Source: Gordonia hydrophobica NBRC 16057 (GTDB lineage: Bacteria > Actinomycetota > Actinomycetes > Mycobacteriales > Mycobacteriaceae). From it: 64,000 bases of DNA. Position numbers and translations under genes: made by a program. The stretch covers positions 62,001-126,000 of the forward strand of contig NZ_BCWU01000009.1 in NCBI RefSeq assembly GCF_001592365.1, written 5' to 3'. The notes beneath the pieces were generated by a model. The model was not told the origin of the DNA, searched no databases, and saw only the letters and a program-made list of their open reading frames with translations. Position 1 is the stretch's first letter, and each line of letters starts with the position of its first letter. Shown one piece after another: positions 8,575 through 17,820 of the stretch.

Positions 8575-10002
8575 ATGACAGATTTGACCAAGTTCTACAT
8601 CAACGGCCAGTGGGTGGACCCGGCGGGAGAACTCACCGTCCTCGACGTCATCAACCCGGCCACCGAACAACCCGCGGGCACCGTCGCGCTCGGTACCAGC
8701 GCCGACGTCGACGCCGCGGTGATCGCTGCGCGCCACGCCTTCGAAGGGTGGTCGATGTCCACGGTCGACGACCGGATCGCGTTGATCGGCGCCATCCTCG
8801 CCGAGTACCAGAACCGTGCGGCCGACCTCGCCGAAGCGGTCACCACCGAGATGGGCGCCCCCGCCGGACTCGCGAGCGCCGCCCAGGTTCCGATCGGCAT
8901 GGCCCACCTGGCGACGGCCGCCGAGTCCCTGAAGACCTTCTCGTTCGCCGAAGACCGCGGCACGTCACGCATCGTCAAGGAGCCGATCGGCGTCTGCGGC
9001 TTCATCACCCCCTGGAACTGGCCGCTGAATCAGGTGATGTGCAAGGTCGCGCCCGCACTCGCCACCGGCTGCACCATGATCCTCAAGCCGAGCGAGGTGG
9101 CGCCGTTCTCGGCCGCGATCGTCGCCGAGATCTTCGACGCCGCCGGCGTGCCCGCCGGTGTCTTCAACCTCGTCAACGGCGACGGCGCGGGCGTCGGCAC
9201 CGCACTGTCGGCGCACCCGGACATCGACCTCATCTCGTTCACCGGATCCACGCGGGCAGGCATCGAGGTCGCCAAGACCGCGGCGCCGACCGTCAAGCGC
9301 GTCGCCCAGGAACTCGGCGGCAAGAGCCCCAACATCCTGCTCGACGACGCGTCGCTGGCCAAGAACGTCGCGGCGGGCGTCGGCGCGATGATGGTGAACT
9401 CCGGGCAGTCGTGCAACGCTCCCAGCCGGATGCTGGTGCCGTCGCACCGGCTCGACGAGGTCGCCGAGGCGGCCACCGAGGCGGCAGCGGCGCTCACCGT
9501 CGGTGATCCCACCACCAGTGTGCGGCTGGGTCCCGTGGTGTCCGCGCCGCAGTTCGAGAAGATCCAGGGACTGATCGAACGCGCCATCGCCGACGGCGCC
9601 AAGCCGATCGTCGGCGGCGCCGGACGCCCCGACGGCCTCGACGCCGGCTACTACGTGAAGCCGACCGTGTTCACCAACGTCACCAACGACATGGAGATCG
9701 CGCGCACCGAGGTCTTCGGCCCTGTCCTGGTCGTCATCGGCTACGACTCGGTCGACGAGGCGATCAAGATCGGCAACGACACCGAGTACGGGCTGGCGGG
9801 CTACGTCTCCGGTGAGGACCAGGAGGAGGTGCGCCGCGTCGCGGCCAAACTCCGCGCCGGCACCATCACGCTGAACTCGGCGGCCATTGATCCGTTGGCG
9901 CCGTTCGGCGGCTACAAGCGCAGCGGCAACGGTCGCGAGTGGAGCGACTACGCATTCAACGAATTCCTCGAGGTGAAGTCGGTCCTCGGCTACGGCGCCT
10001 GA
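8575..10002 (+). CDS. NAD(P)-dependent aldehyde dehydrogenase
   Basis: Cytoplasmic ALDH-superfamily enzyme oxidising an unknown aldehyde to the acid. 475 residues from the ATG giving MTDLTKFYINGQWV. Catalytic Cys280 lies in SGQSCNAPSR and general base Glu246 in ELGGKSPN. The cofactor stretch FITPWNWPLNQ and the FTGSTRAG motif are present. The closest class is broad-range or betaine-type ALDH, but the substrate cannot be read from sequence. First gene of the accessory block; it converges on the universal stress protein gene. Confidence 0.88.
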   Translation: MTDLTKFYINGQWVDPAGELTVLDVINPATEQPAGTVALGTSADVDAAVIAARHAFEGWSMSTVDDRIALIGAILAEYQNRAADLAEAVTTEMGAPAGLASAAQVPIGMAHLATAAESLKTFSFAEDRGTSRIVKEPIGVCGFITPWNWPLNQVMCKVAPALATGCTMILKPSEVAPFSAAIVAEIFDAAGVPAGVFNLVNGDGAGVGTALSAHPDIDLISFTGSTRAGIEVAKTAAPTVKRVAQELGGKSPNILLDDASLAKNVAAGVGAMMVNSGQSCNAPSRMLVPSHRLDEVAEAATEAAAALTVGDPTTSVRLGPVVSAPQFEKIQGLIERAIADGAKPIVGGAGRPDGLDAGYYVKPTVFTNVTNDMEIARTEVFGPVLVVIGYDSVDEAIKIGNDTEYGLAGYVSGEDQEEVRRVAAKLRAGTITLNSAAIDPLAPFGGYKRSGNGREWSDYAFNEFLEVKSVLGYGA

Positions 10003-10028
10003 CCGAACACACCTGACCGACACGAGAG

Positions 10029-10058
10029 GCGGAGCGCAGCGACGTCGCTGCGCTCCGC
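10029..10058. terminator. Perfect 30-bp palindrome between converging genes
   Basis: Thirteen-base arms GCGGAGCGCAGCG and its complement flank a self-complementary ACGT. It lies between the convergent ALDH and universal stress protein genes and probably acts as a terminator in both directions. Confidence 0.6.
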
Positions 10059-10065
10059 TGTCGCG

Positions 10066-10935
10066 TCAACGGTTCTGCACCACCATCACCGGGCTCTGTG
10101 CAACGTGCAGGAGCGCCTGGCTGGTGGATCCGAGAGTGAGGCCACGGAATCCGCCACGACCTCGCGTGCCGACCACCACCAGCTGCGCCGTCTCCGACAG
10201 CACGCTCAGATGCTCGGCCGGCGGCTCGGTGGTGAGGTCGATGGTGACCTCGACGTCGGGCAGTCGCTCGCTGTGCCCGGCGATGCGGGTGGCGACAGCG
10301 ATCTCGGCGTTCCCGCGCAGGTTCTCCAGAACCTGCCCGGAGTAGCCGTGGAACACCTCGTCGGTGAAACCGCCGTACCCGTGCACCACCGTGAGCGACG
10401 TCTTCATGGTCGACGCCGCGTCGAAGGCCCGTTCCAGGGCGGCGTCGGCCGACGGTGACCCGTCGAATCCGACGACGACGGGTCCGGTGGTGCGGTCTCC
10501 GCCGGCCGGGACGACGACAGTCGGGCAGTCGCCGTGGGCGGCGACATCGGTGCTCACCGAGCCGAGAAGCAGGCCGCGCACACCGCCGAGCCCGCGGCGT
10601 CCGACGACGAGCATGTGCGCCCGCGTCGAGACCGCTCGCAGGGCGAGCGCGGGTTTGCCCTCGATCACCCGGGTCTCGACCGGAACATTCGCCGTCCGGA
10701 CCGCCACCTGCGCCGCCACCGAGACCGCCGTCTCGGCCTTCTGTCTGGCGGCCAGCATCGCGTCTTCGTCGGACTGCAGAGACAGCGGACCGAACGGCAT
10801 GGCGACCGGCGGAACCACGGACACCACGTCCAGTCGACGCTGAAGTCGTTGGGCGGCGGCCGCCGCCCACTGCACCGCCTCCAACGCCTGGTCCGATCCG
10901 TCGACGGCGACCGACACTGCCGAATGAACCGTCAT
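10066..10935 (-). CDS. Tandem universal stress protein (two UspA domains)
   Basis: 289 residues made of two UspA folds, about 1-145 and 150-289. Each ends in the ATP-binding signature: GRRGLGGVRGLLLGS in the first and GTRGRGGFRGLTLGS in the second, so both halves are predicted to bind ATP. This tandem form is the common USP type in mycobacteria, often tied to stress or hypoxia. The start ATG gives MTVHSAVSVAVDGSD; upstream in-frame sequence lacks USP character. Confidence 0.9.
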   Translation of the reverse strand: MTVHSAVSVAVDGSDQALEAVQWAAAAAQRLQRRLDVVSVVPPVAMPFGPLSLQSDEDAMLAARQKAETAVSVAAQVAVRTANVPVETRVIEGKPALALRAVSTRAHMLVVGRRGLGGVRGLLLGSVSTDVAAHGDCPTVVVPAGGDRTTGPVVVGFDGSPSADAALERAFDAASTMKTSLTVVHGYGGFTDEVFHGYSGQVLENLRGNAEIAVATRIAGHSERLPDVEVTIDLTTEPPAEHLSVLSETAQLVVVGTRGRGGFRGLTLGSTSQALLHVAQSPVMVVQNR

Positions 10936-11037
10936 CTCCACGACCCTTTCCGTAGCGCCCCCGGCACCCTCCACGGTGCCATCGACGGTGCCCGATCGGG
11001 CCGTATTGACCGAAGTCGACGACCGTTCGTTATCCGG

Positions 11038-12024
11038 TCAGAGGTATCCGGCGCGAAGTTCTTCCGGCGACAGCGGCGACAGCAGCCCGGGTGCGACGTC
11101 GTACACGGTCTTGGCGCCCACGTCGCCGGCACGATTCATCCGGACCGCGGCCCGCGCGTACGCGACGAGCACGCTGGCGGTGAACTCCGGATTCGACTCC
11201 AGCGCCAGGCTGTATTCGACGACCTGCTTGGTCCCCGCGGACGTGGTGCCGCTGCGGATCACGAAGCCGCCGTGCGGCATGCCCTGGTGATCACGGGCCA
11301 GTTCCTCCGCGCTGATGAAGTGCACCGTGGTGTCGTACGGCTCGAAGTAGTCGGGCATGCCGACGATCTCCGCGCGCACCGTGTCGGCGTCGGCGCCGTC
11401 CTCCAGAACGACGAAGCACTCGCGCGTGTGCCGCTCGCGCGTGGAGAGGTCGGGGTTCTCCCCCGCCCGCACCCGATCGATCGCCGCCTCCGACGGCAGC
11501 GTGTACTGCACGCCCGCGGCCACGCCCGCGACGCGTCGGACCGCATCGGAGTGGCCCTGGCTGAGGCCGCGGCCCCAGAACGTGTACGTGGAGCCCTGCG
11601 CCAGGATCGCTTCGCCGAACACCCGGTTCAGGGAGAACAGGCCCGGATCCCAGCCGGTCGAGATGACCGCGGTGGTGCCGCCCTGCTGCGCGGCCGCGTC
11701 GACGGCAGCGAAGTGCTCGGGGATGCGCGCATGGTTGTCGTAGCTGTCGACGATGCTGTAGCGCGCCGCCTGGGCGGGACTCTGTTCGGGCAGATCGCTG
11801 CGGGAGCCGCCGCAGAGGATGAGGACGTCGATGTCGTCGCGATCGCGGTCTAAGTCCGACATCGGGTACGCCCGGGTGCTCTGCCCGACCGTCTCGACGG
11901 TCTCCGGGTCACGACGGGTGAAGACGCCGACGAGTTCCATGTCGGGGTTGAGGCCGATCGCGGTCTCGACGCCGCGGCCGAGGTTTCCGTATCCGACGAT
12001 GCCGATGCGGATCCGTGTGGTCAC
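11038..12024 (-). CDS. ddh: meso-Diaminopimelate D-dehydrogenase
   Basis: NADPH-dependent enzyme making meso-diaminopimelate in one step from tetrahydrodipicolinate, supplying peptidoglycan and lysine. 328 residues from a GTG start. The N-terminal Rossmann motif is IGIVGYGNLGRGVE; STGWDPGLFSLNR and the stretch WGRGLSQGHSDAVRR are strongly typical of this family, known best from Corynebacterium glutamicum Ddh (320 residues). It is an alternative to the succinylase route used by most Mycobacteriales. Divergent from the following small membrane gene. Confidence 0.92.
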   Translation of the reverse strand: MTTRIRIGIVGYGNLGRGVETAIGLNPDMELVGVFTRRDPETVETVGQSTRAYPMSDLDRDRDDIDVLILCGGSRSDLPEQSPAQAARYSIVDSYDNHARIPEHFAAVDAAAQQGGTTAVISTGWDPGLFSLNRVFGEAILAQGSTYTFWGRGLSQGHSDAVRRVAGVAAGVQYTLPSEAAIDRVRAGENPDLSTRERHTRECFVVLEDGADADTVRAEIVGMPDYFEPYDTTVHFISAEELARDHQGMPHGGFVIRSGTTSAGTKQVVEYSLALESNPEFTASVLVAYARAAVRMNRAGDVGAKTVYDVAPGLLSPLSPEELRAGYL

Positions 12025-12167
12025 GTGATCATCCTTTTCAGGTTGTCCTTTTTCGACCGTTCCGGCCGATCGTGCCCCGAGTGTATCGACCGTCGACCGC
12101 GGGTCCGGAGCCGCGGACCGGCCCGCGATACGATCAGCGGACTGTCGTCAGTGCCACGGGGGTCGCC

Positions 12168-12554
12168 ATGCCGGTCATCGGTCTCATCATCTTCGCGATG
12201 TGGGTGGTGGCGTTGATCGACGTCATCCTCGCCGAGGAGTATCGGGTGCGTCAGCTCCCGAAGCTCGCCTGGGTCTTCATCGTCATCCTGCTCCCGCTGA
12301 TCGGCTCGGTGATCTGGTTCATCGTCGGCCGCCCGGAGGGTCCGCCGTCGACGCCTGGGCCGCGGCCGACCGGCGTCGGCGAGCAGAGGCGCCCGGCGCC
12401 CGCCGAGCCGCCGGAGTACCGCGCCGCCGTCGCCGCCCGGGAGGACGAGGAGTACCGGCGCCGAGTCCGGGAACGGGCCGAGCAACAGCGACGGAAGGCG
12501 CGTGAAGCCGGCGAGGGAGAGGCCGGAGACACGGACGCTTCCGGCGGTCGATGA
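12168..12554 (+). CDS. PLDc_N-type small membrane protein
   Basis: 128 residues. Two membrane helices (about 3-22 and 36-56) form the module found at the N-terminus of cardiolipin synthases (LAWVFIVILLPLIGSVIWFIVGRP). Here it stands alone, followed by a charged Arg/Glu-rich cytoplasmic tail likely to form a helix. There is no phospholipase D catalytic domain, so it is not a synthase. Function unknown. The chosen ATG (MPVIGLIIF) has a G-rich sequence just upstream. Confidence 0.78.
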   Translation: MPVIGLIIFAMWVVALIDVILAEEYRVRQLPKLAWVFIVILLPLIGSVIWFIVGRPEGPPSTPGPRPTGVGEQRRPAPAEPPEYRAAVAAREDEEYRRRVRERAEQQRRKAREAGEGEAGDTDASGGR

Positions 12555-12702
12555 CCGGTGCGGGCAGTGACCTCCCCGCACCGGCCGCCACCGCGGTGGC
12601 CGCTATCCTGGTGACAGAACGTCACATCCGGTGGCGCCGGCCGTCCGCTGTGGTCTTTGTGCAGAGCCCGGGACTGTCCCGCCGGTCAGTAGAGGAATCA
12701 GA

Positions 12703-13707
12703 ATGTCCGAGACCCGTACCCGCCTCCCCATCGTCGACCTGTCACTTCTCGACGGCGATCAGGCCGATGCCGACGCCTTCCGTGCGTCGCTGCGGTCCGC
12801 GACGCACGAGTTCGGCTTCTTCTATCTCGTCGGCCACGGCATCGACCGCGACGTTCGGGACCGGCTCTTCGCGACCGCCCGCGAGTTCTTCGCTCTGCCG
12901 GACGCAGACAAGTTCAGCATCGAGATGCTCGCCAGCCCGCAGTTCCGCGGCTACACCCGCTTCGGCGGCGAATACACCGACGGCGCGATCGACTGGCGCG
13001 AACAGATCGACCTCGCCGCCGAGTACGAGCCCCTCGGCGACGATCCCGCCTACCTTCGCCTGGACGGACCCAATGCGTGGCCGGAAGCGCTGCCCGCGCT
13101 CCGCGAGGTGATCGTCGACTGGCAGCGGCGGTGCAACGAGATCGGTCTGCGTCTGATGCGCGAGTGGGCGGTCAGCCTCGGCGCACCGTCGGACGTGTTC
13201 GACGAGGCGTTCGCCCAGCGCCCGTCCACCTTGCTGAAGGTGGTCCGCTACCCCGGCCGCGATGAGTCCGAGGACCAGCAGGGCGTCGGCGCGCACAAGG
13301 ATCCGGGCGTCCTCACCCTTCTCCTCGTCGAACCCGGCAAGGGCGGTCTCCAGGTGGACCACGACGGCGAGTGGATCGACGCGCCGCCTGTGGACGACGC
13401 GTTCGTGGTCAACATCGGTGAGCTCCTGGAGTTCGCCACCGACGGCTACCTCAAGGCGACGCTGCATCGCGTCGTGTCCCCGTCTGCGGGCTCAGAACGA
13501 CTGTCGGTGCCGTTCTTCTTCAACCCGGCGCTGTCGTCGACGATGCCGCAGATCACGCTTCCGCCCGAGTTGGCCGCGCAGGCGCCCGGTGTCACCCAGG
13601 ACCCCGACAACGTCATCTCCGGGACCTTCGGTGAGAACATGTTGAAGGCCCGCCTGCGCGCGCACCCCGACGTCGCCGCACGCCACCACGCCGACCTGCT
13701 CGGCTGA
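12703..13707 (+). CDS. 2-oxoglutarate/Fe(II)-dependent dioxygenase, isopenicillin N synthase family
   Basis: Cytoplasmic non-haem iron oxygenase, 334 residues. The N-terminal DIOX_N region (PIVDLSLL, FFYLVGHGI) precedes the jelly-roll core. The iron triad is His198-x-Asp200 (GAHKDPG) and His255 (TLHRVVSP); Arg266-x-Ser268 is the 2-oxoglutarate clamp. Substrate unknown: many bacterial members are not antibiotic enzymes. AGAGGA lies before the ATG. It stands alone and converges on the copper genes. Confidence 0.87.
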   Translation: MSETRTRLPIVDLSLLDGDQADADAFRASLRSATHEFGFFYLVGHGIDRDVRDRLFATAREFFALPDADKFSIEMLASPQFRGYTRFGGEYTDGAIDWREQIDLAAEYEPLGDDPAYLRLDGPNAWPEALPALREVIVDWQRRCNEIGLRLMREWAVSLGAPSDVFDEAFAQRPSTLLKVVRYPGRDESEDQQGVGAHKDPGVLTLLLVEPGKGGLQVDHDGEWIDAPPVDDAFVVNIGELLEFATDGYLKATLHRVVSPSAGSERLSVPFFFNPALSSTMPQITLPPELAAQAPGVTQDPDNVISGTFGENMLKARLRAHPDVAARHHADLLG

Positions 13708-13734
13708 GCCGGTCGGCGCCTCGGCCGACGGGCG

Positions 13735-14295
13735 TCAGGACGGTCGGTCGCTGCGAATCCTGTTGCGCCGCAACAGCCAGATCGCAGCAGCTGCCACCAC
13801 CACGACCAGCACGACGCCCCCGGCGACCAGATAGCCGCTCATCGACGACGACTGCGTCTCGCTGTCATCGCGTACCGAGCCCTCACCGGTCCCCGGAGAA
13901 GTGACCGTGAAGGTCGCACTCCCAGTGACACGGTGTCCGTCCTCCGACATCTGGCGATACTCCACTCGGTACTTCCCGGCCGGGCCGGTGGGAGCCACGT
14001 GGACGGTCACCGACGCACCCTCGGCTCGATCACGACCCGCCAGGTACGACCGCCCGTCCGGACCCACCACATCGACTTCGAAGTAGTCGTCGGCCACCGG
14101 TTCGGAGAAGGTCAACACGACCGTCGACGGTCCGCTCTGCACCGTCGCACCGTCGGCGGGCACGCTCGACACCAGCCACGAATGCGCACTCGCCGGCGAC
14201 GCGGGCACGATCAGAAGCAGTGCGAGGACCGCCAAGACGCCGACGGTCGGCGCGCCCACCAGGCGCACCGACCGTCCAACACTCCACCGTCGCAT
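13735..14295 (-). CDS. copC: CopC-domain copper-binding protein, membrane anchored
   Basis: Secreted CopC-type domain held at the membrane. A signal peptide ends at ...ASA before AHSWLVSSVPADGA, so the mature protein begins with the His used for Cu(II) in CopC proteins. The conserved SEDGHRVTGSATF motif is present. A C-terminal helix (about 155-178) followed by RRNR anchors it. 186 residues. It starts two bases after the ycnI stop, forming a ycnI-copC operon divergent from copD. Confidence 0.88.
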   Translation of the reverse strand: MRRWSVGRSVRLVGAPTVGVLAVLALLLIVPASPASAHSWLVSSVPADGATVQSGPSTVVLTFSEPVADDYFEVDVVGPDGRSYLAGRDRAEGASVTVHVAPTGPAGKYRVEYRQMSEDGHRVTGSATFTVTSPGTGEGSVRDDSETQSSSMSGYLVAGGVVLVVVVAAAAIWLLRRNRIRSDRPS

Positions 14296-14297
14296 GA

Positions 14298-14972
14298 CTA
14301 GGCGCCGGTCCGGCTGCCGCCACTGCGGATGAACGCCGCCACTCCGATCAGCGCACCCAGGGCACCGAGGACGATCGCGGTGATCGCCAGGCCGTCGACG
14401 CCGCCGTCGGCATCGCTGTCGGCATCATCGGCCGTCAGCTCGACGGTCGGTGCCGGCCGCTCGGGCTCCGCGTCGCCCGTCGACGGCTCATCCCACTTGA
14501 CGACCTTGCCGTCGCTGTAGGTCTGCGTGGCAGGGAACATCAACTGATCCGTCTCCGGAAGCCGTCCCATGGACAGCGGGAAGTCTTGGTACTGGCCCGG
14601 CGCGATCCCCGCATTGCCCTGGTCAGCCGTCCAGATCACCGACGAGACGACCTCGTCGATCGACTTGCCGTGGTTGTCCACAGGCTTGTCGAGTTTGGTC
14701 TTCGTCACCTGCGCCGACCATCCGGGAACGGCGGTGGTGCGCACCGATGTCAGCGGATGTTCGGTCGGAATCGAGATCTCCACCCGCGTGGTCGACGCCG
14801 TGTCCGACTCATTCGGCACCCGGAAGGTGACGACCGCATACCCGCCCTGCTTCGCCTCACCAGGCTGAGCGGTCACATGCGCCGAGGCCGCCCCCACGCC
14901 GATCATCGACGCCGCAACCGTCAGGAACAGTGCTGCCGCCAGCACCAGAATTCGCTTGATAGAGCCGGACAT
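14298..14972 (-). CDS. ycnI: YcnI/DUF1775 copper-associated membrane-anchored protein
   Basis: 224 residues with a signal peptide (LVLAAALFLTVAASMIGVG...ASA) followed directly by HVTAQPGEA. YcnI proteins bind Cu(II) through this exposed N-terminal His and a tryptophan, and several Trp are present here. A C-terminal helix (about 195-215) anchors it outside the membrane. The start ATG is preceded by GAGGAGG. First gene of the ycnI-copC operon, with a TGTGC-type palindrome about 107 bases upstream. Confidence 0.88.
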   Translation of the reverse strand: MSGSIKRILVLAAALFLTVAASMIGVGAASAHVTAQPGEAKQGGYAVVTFRVPNESDTASTTRVEISIPTEHPLTSVRTTAVPGWSAQVTKTKLDKPVDNHGKSIDEVVSSVIWTADQGNAGIAPGQYQDFPLSMGRLPETDQLMFPATQTYSDGKVVKWDEPSTGDAEPERPAPTVELTADDADSDADGGVDGLAITAIVLGALGALIGVAAFIRSGGSRTGA

Positions 14973-15078
14973 CGCCAGCCTCCTCGTCGTAGTATCAACG
15001 GCGAGTGCTCTCGGCCGCTGTTCCGATCGATTCTGGGTCTCGCCCTCGGCTTCGTCAACGGAGCAGAATGCCCAAGCC

Positions 15079-15094
15079 TGTGCATTCGCGCACA
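15079..15094. promoter_or_regulatory. TGTGCR-N4-YGCACA palindrome, site 1 (ycnI/copD)
   Basis: TGTGCATTCGCGCACA lies in the divergent spacer 107 bases upstream of ycnI and 94 bases upstream of copD. The same layout occurs at three other operon starts (19663, 24232, 36037). Probable operator for an unidentified dimeric regulator. Confidence 0.6.
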
Positions 15095-15187
15095 ACGCGG
15101 GGAGGCTTTCCCTATTTACTGACCTGGGGTTTCTCGGTACATTTCCATCCACTACAACGTCAGTACTGGACGAACACTGGGGCCGAA

Positions 15188-16222
15188 ATGACACTGATGC
15201 GACCACCCGCCGAGGACTCGACGCCCGAGCAGCGATCTGAGCCGGCCGCCGCTGCGCCCGGCACGCCCTTGGTGACCGCAGGCTGGATCGTGCTCTCGTG
15301 CTTCGTCGCCCTCATCGTTGCGTTTCTGATCGCAGCGAACCCGGTGACCCCGACGAATGCCGGCTTGGCGATCGGTCGATCGGTGACCTTCACCTCGTTC
15401 ACCCTGCTCACCGGCGCATGCCTGATTCCAACGCTGCTCGCCGGACGCGGAGCGGCCCTCGGCTCAGCGCGCGTGATGGCCAGATGGTTCGCGTTGGCGG
15501 GGTCGTTGGCTGCGGGCTTCTATCTGAGCATGCTGACCGTCGACGCCGATCCCAGCGGGCAGGCCTCCATCGCCAACATCGTCCGATTCACCAGCAAGTT
15601 CAGCCTCGGCGCGGCCACCGCCGCCGGCTGTCTCTTCGGCACACTGTACGTCGTCATGGACGTGCTGGCGGCGGCGCGCAACAGTGCGGCACCGTGGCGC
15701 GGACATCTGGGCATCGTCGTCGCGATCGGCGCGCTGGCGCCGATCACTCTCTCCGGACACGCATCGCATTCGTCGTTCAGCTTCGCCGAAGTCATGGTGT
15801 TCGCCATGATCGGTCACGTCTTCGCGGCCATGTGCTGGGTCGGTGGCCTGGTCGCACTCTCGGCGCTCGCCATGTCCCGGCCTCACCTGCTGGCGACGGC
15901 CTTGCCACGATTCTCGGTGATCGCAGCGATCTGCGTTGCCGTCGTGGCTGCCACCGGCCTGCTCGACGGATGGCTCATCCTCATCAATCACGGCCAGTCC
16001 ATCGGCGCCATCGTCACGACCCGCTACGGCGTCCTTCTGCTCGCCAAACTCGTTCTGCTCGGCTTGATCGGCGTATCGGCGACGCAGCTCCGCTACCGCT
16101 TGCTGCCGCACCTCGCCGACGTCTCGCGTGCGCACGTCCTTCGTTGGCTGTGTTTCGAAGCGATTGTCATGGCCCTCGCATTCGGCGTCGCCGGGGTCCT
16201 CGCGACGAGCACCCCGAACTGA
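15188..16222 (+). CDS. copD: CopD-domain copper transport membrane protein
   Basis: 344 residues with about eight membrane helices. The C-terminal half contains the CopD/PcoD hallmark IGHVFAAMCWVGGLVAL and conserved His residues (SGHASHSSFSF, NHGQS) that may carry copper. It works with CopC-type periplasmic proteins in copper uptake or handling. The start ATG (MTLMRPPAED) was chosen because the upstream in-frame sequence is the ycnI/copD regulatory spacer. Confidence 0.85.
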   Translation: MTLMRPPAEDSTPEQRSEPAAAAPGTPLVTAGWIVLSCFVALIVAFLIAANPVTPTNAGLAIGRSVTFTSFTLLTGACLIPTLLAGRGAALGSARVMARWFALAGSLAAGFYLSMLTVDADPSGQASIANIVRFTSKFSLGAATAAGCLFGTLYVVMDVLAAARNSAAPWRGHLGIVVAIGALAPITLSGHASHSSFSFAEVMVFAMIGHVFAAMCWVGGLVALSALAMSRPHLLATALPRFSVIAAICVAVVAATGLLDGWLILINHGQSIGAIVTTRYGVLLLAKLVLLGLIGVSATQLRYRLLPHLADVSRAHVLRWLCFEAIVMALAFGVAGVLATSTPN

Positions 16223-16268
16223 CGCTGAGTGGCCTTGCGTCCTGCGCCGCGGTGCTGATCAGGCCGTC

Positions 16269-17639
16269 TCAGCCGATCCACACGGTCTTGATGTTGCAGA
16301 ATTCGCGTATCCCGTGAGCCGACAGTTCGCGGCCGGTCCCTGATCGCCGAACGCCACCGAACGGCAGCTCGGGGTACGAGACGGTCATGCCGTTGATGAA
16401 GACGCCGCCCGCGTCGAGGTCGGCGACGAACCGATCGATCTCGGCCGCATCGGTCGTCCAGGCGTTGGAGCCGAGCCCGAACGACGTGGCGTTCGCGATC
16501 GTCACCGCCTCGTCGATGTCCGCGGCTCGATACAGGCCGGCGACGGGACCGAACACCTCCTCGGTGTACATCCGCGCCGCCGGGGTGATCGCGGAGACCA
16601 CCGTCGCCGGGTAGTACCAGCCCGCCCCGTCGGGACGTGCTCCCCCGCAGAGGATCTCGGCCCCGTTGGCCACCGCGTCGGCGACGAGTTCCTCGACGTC
16701 AGCGCGTCCCTGTTCGGTGGCGAGCGGACCGATGTCGGTAGCCGGATCGGTCGGGTCACCGACCGTGAGCGCACTCATCGCCTCGACGAACTCGGTCGCG
16801 AACTCGTCGTAGACGTCGGTGTGCACGATGAAGCGCTTGGCGGCGATGCACGACTGTCCGTTGTTCTGGACGCGCGCGGTGACCGCCGTCTTCACCGCCG
16901 CATCGAGATCGGCCGACGGCATGACGATGAACGGATCGCTGCCGCCGAGTTCGAGCACCGTGTGCTTCACCTCGTCGCCGGCGATCGCGGCGACCGCCCG
17001 GCCCGCGGGTTCGCTTCCGGTCAGCGTCGCGGCCGCCACCCGGGGATCGCGGAGGACCGATTCCACCGCACCCGACCCGATCAGCAACGTCTGGAAGGCG
17101 CCGTCGGGGAAGCCGCCACGACTGATGACATCAGCGAGGTAGAGCGCCGACTGCGGAACATTGGACGCGTGCTTGAGCAGGCCCACGTTGCCCGCCATCA
17201 ATGCGGGTGCGGCGAAGCGGACCGCCTGCCAGAGCGGGAAGTTCCACGGCATGATCGCCAGCACCACGCCGAGTGGCTGGTAGCGCGCGAACGCCTGGCT
17301 CGCGTTCACCGCACCGGCGTCCGCGTGCTCGTCGGCCAGCATCTCCTCTGCGTTGTCGGCATAGAACCGAAAGCCCGTGGCGCACTTCAGGGCTTCGGCT
17401 TTCGCCGACGCGAGCGTCTTCCCCATCTCCAGCGTCATCATCGCGGCCACGTCGTCGGCCTCGGCCTCGAGCAGATCCGCCGTCACGTGCATCCATGCGG
17501 CGCGTTGCGCGAACGTCGTCGTCCGATACGTGCGTGCGGTGTCGGCGGCGCGGGCGATGGCGCGTTCGATCTCGTCTGCGGTCGCCGACTGGAAGGTCTT
17601 GACGGTTTCACCGGTGGCGGGGTTGATGGTCGCGATCAC
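16269..17639 (-). CDS. NAD(P)-dependent succinate-semialdehyde dehydrogenase-type ALDH
   Basis: Aldehyde dehydrogenase whose sequence (ATINPATGETV, IMPWNFPLWQ, MTVSYPELPFGG) matches succinate-semialdehyde dehydrogenases of the GabD1 type. The catalytic Cys is in NNGQSCIAAKRF and the Glu in LELGGSDPF. The GTG at 17639 has AGAGG at good spacing; another GTG at 17648 would add three residues. 456 residues, normal. No GABA transaminase is beside it. Converges on copD. Confidence 0.85.
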   Translation of the reverse strand: MIATINPATGETVKTFQSATADEIERAIARAADTARTYRTTTFAQRAAWMHVTADLLEAEADDVAAMMTLEMGKTLASAKAEALKCATGFRFYADNAEEMLADEHADAGAVNASQAFARYQPLGVVLAIMPWNFPLWQAVRFAAPALMAGNVGLLKHASNVPQSALYLADVISRGGFPDGAFQTLLIGSGAVESVLRDPRVAAATLTGSEPAGRAVAAIAGDEVKHTVLELGGSDPFIVMPSADLDAAVKTAVTARVQNNGQSCIAAKRFIVHTDVYDEFATEFVEAMSALTVGDPTDPATDIGPLATEQGRADVEELVADAVANGAEILCGGARPDGAGWYYPATVVSAITPAARMYTEEVFGPVAGLYRAADIDEAVTIANATSFGLGSNAWTTDAAEIDRFVADLDAGGVFINGMTVSYPELPFGGVRRSGTGRELSAHGIREFCNIKTVWIG

Positions 17640-17745
17640 GGGAAGCACCTCTCACATGCGGACGTCGATGCTCTCGAGTCTGCCACTCGGACGGGACGTT
17701 CCGCGCGTGAGTCGGCGCTCGACCATCGTCGGGATGCATGCCGAC

Positions 17746-17787
17746 GACACAACGCTCGGCTGGAGACATCCAGCCGAGCGTTGTGTC
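17746..17787. terminator. Perfect hairpin downstream of DUF2182
   Basis: Nineteen-base arms (17746-17764 and 17769-17787) pair perfectly around a four-base loop. It follows the stop of the leftward DUF1326-DUF2182 unit and precedes the leftward ALDH gene. No U tract. Confidence 0.6.
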
Positions 17788-17820
17788 TGATCGACTCGCG
17801 GCACTCACCTCCGCGAGTGA

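Noticed and set aside
10960..11000. GGCACC/GGTGCC repeats between the USP and ddh genes
   Set aside because: Short arms, and two overlapping ways to pair; not strong enough to call a terminator.
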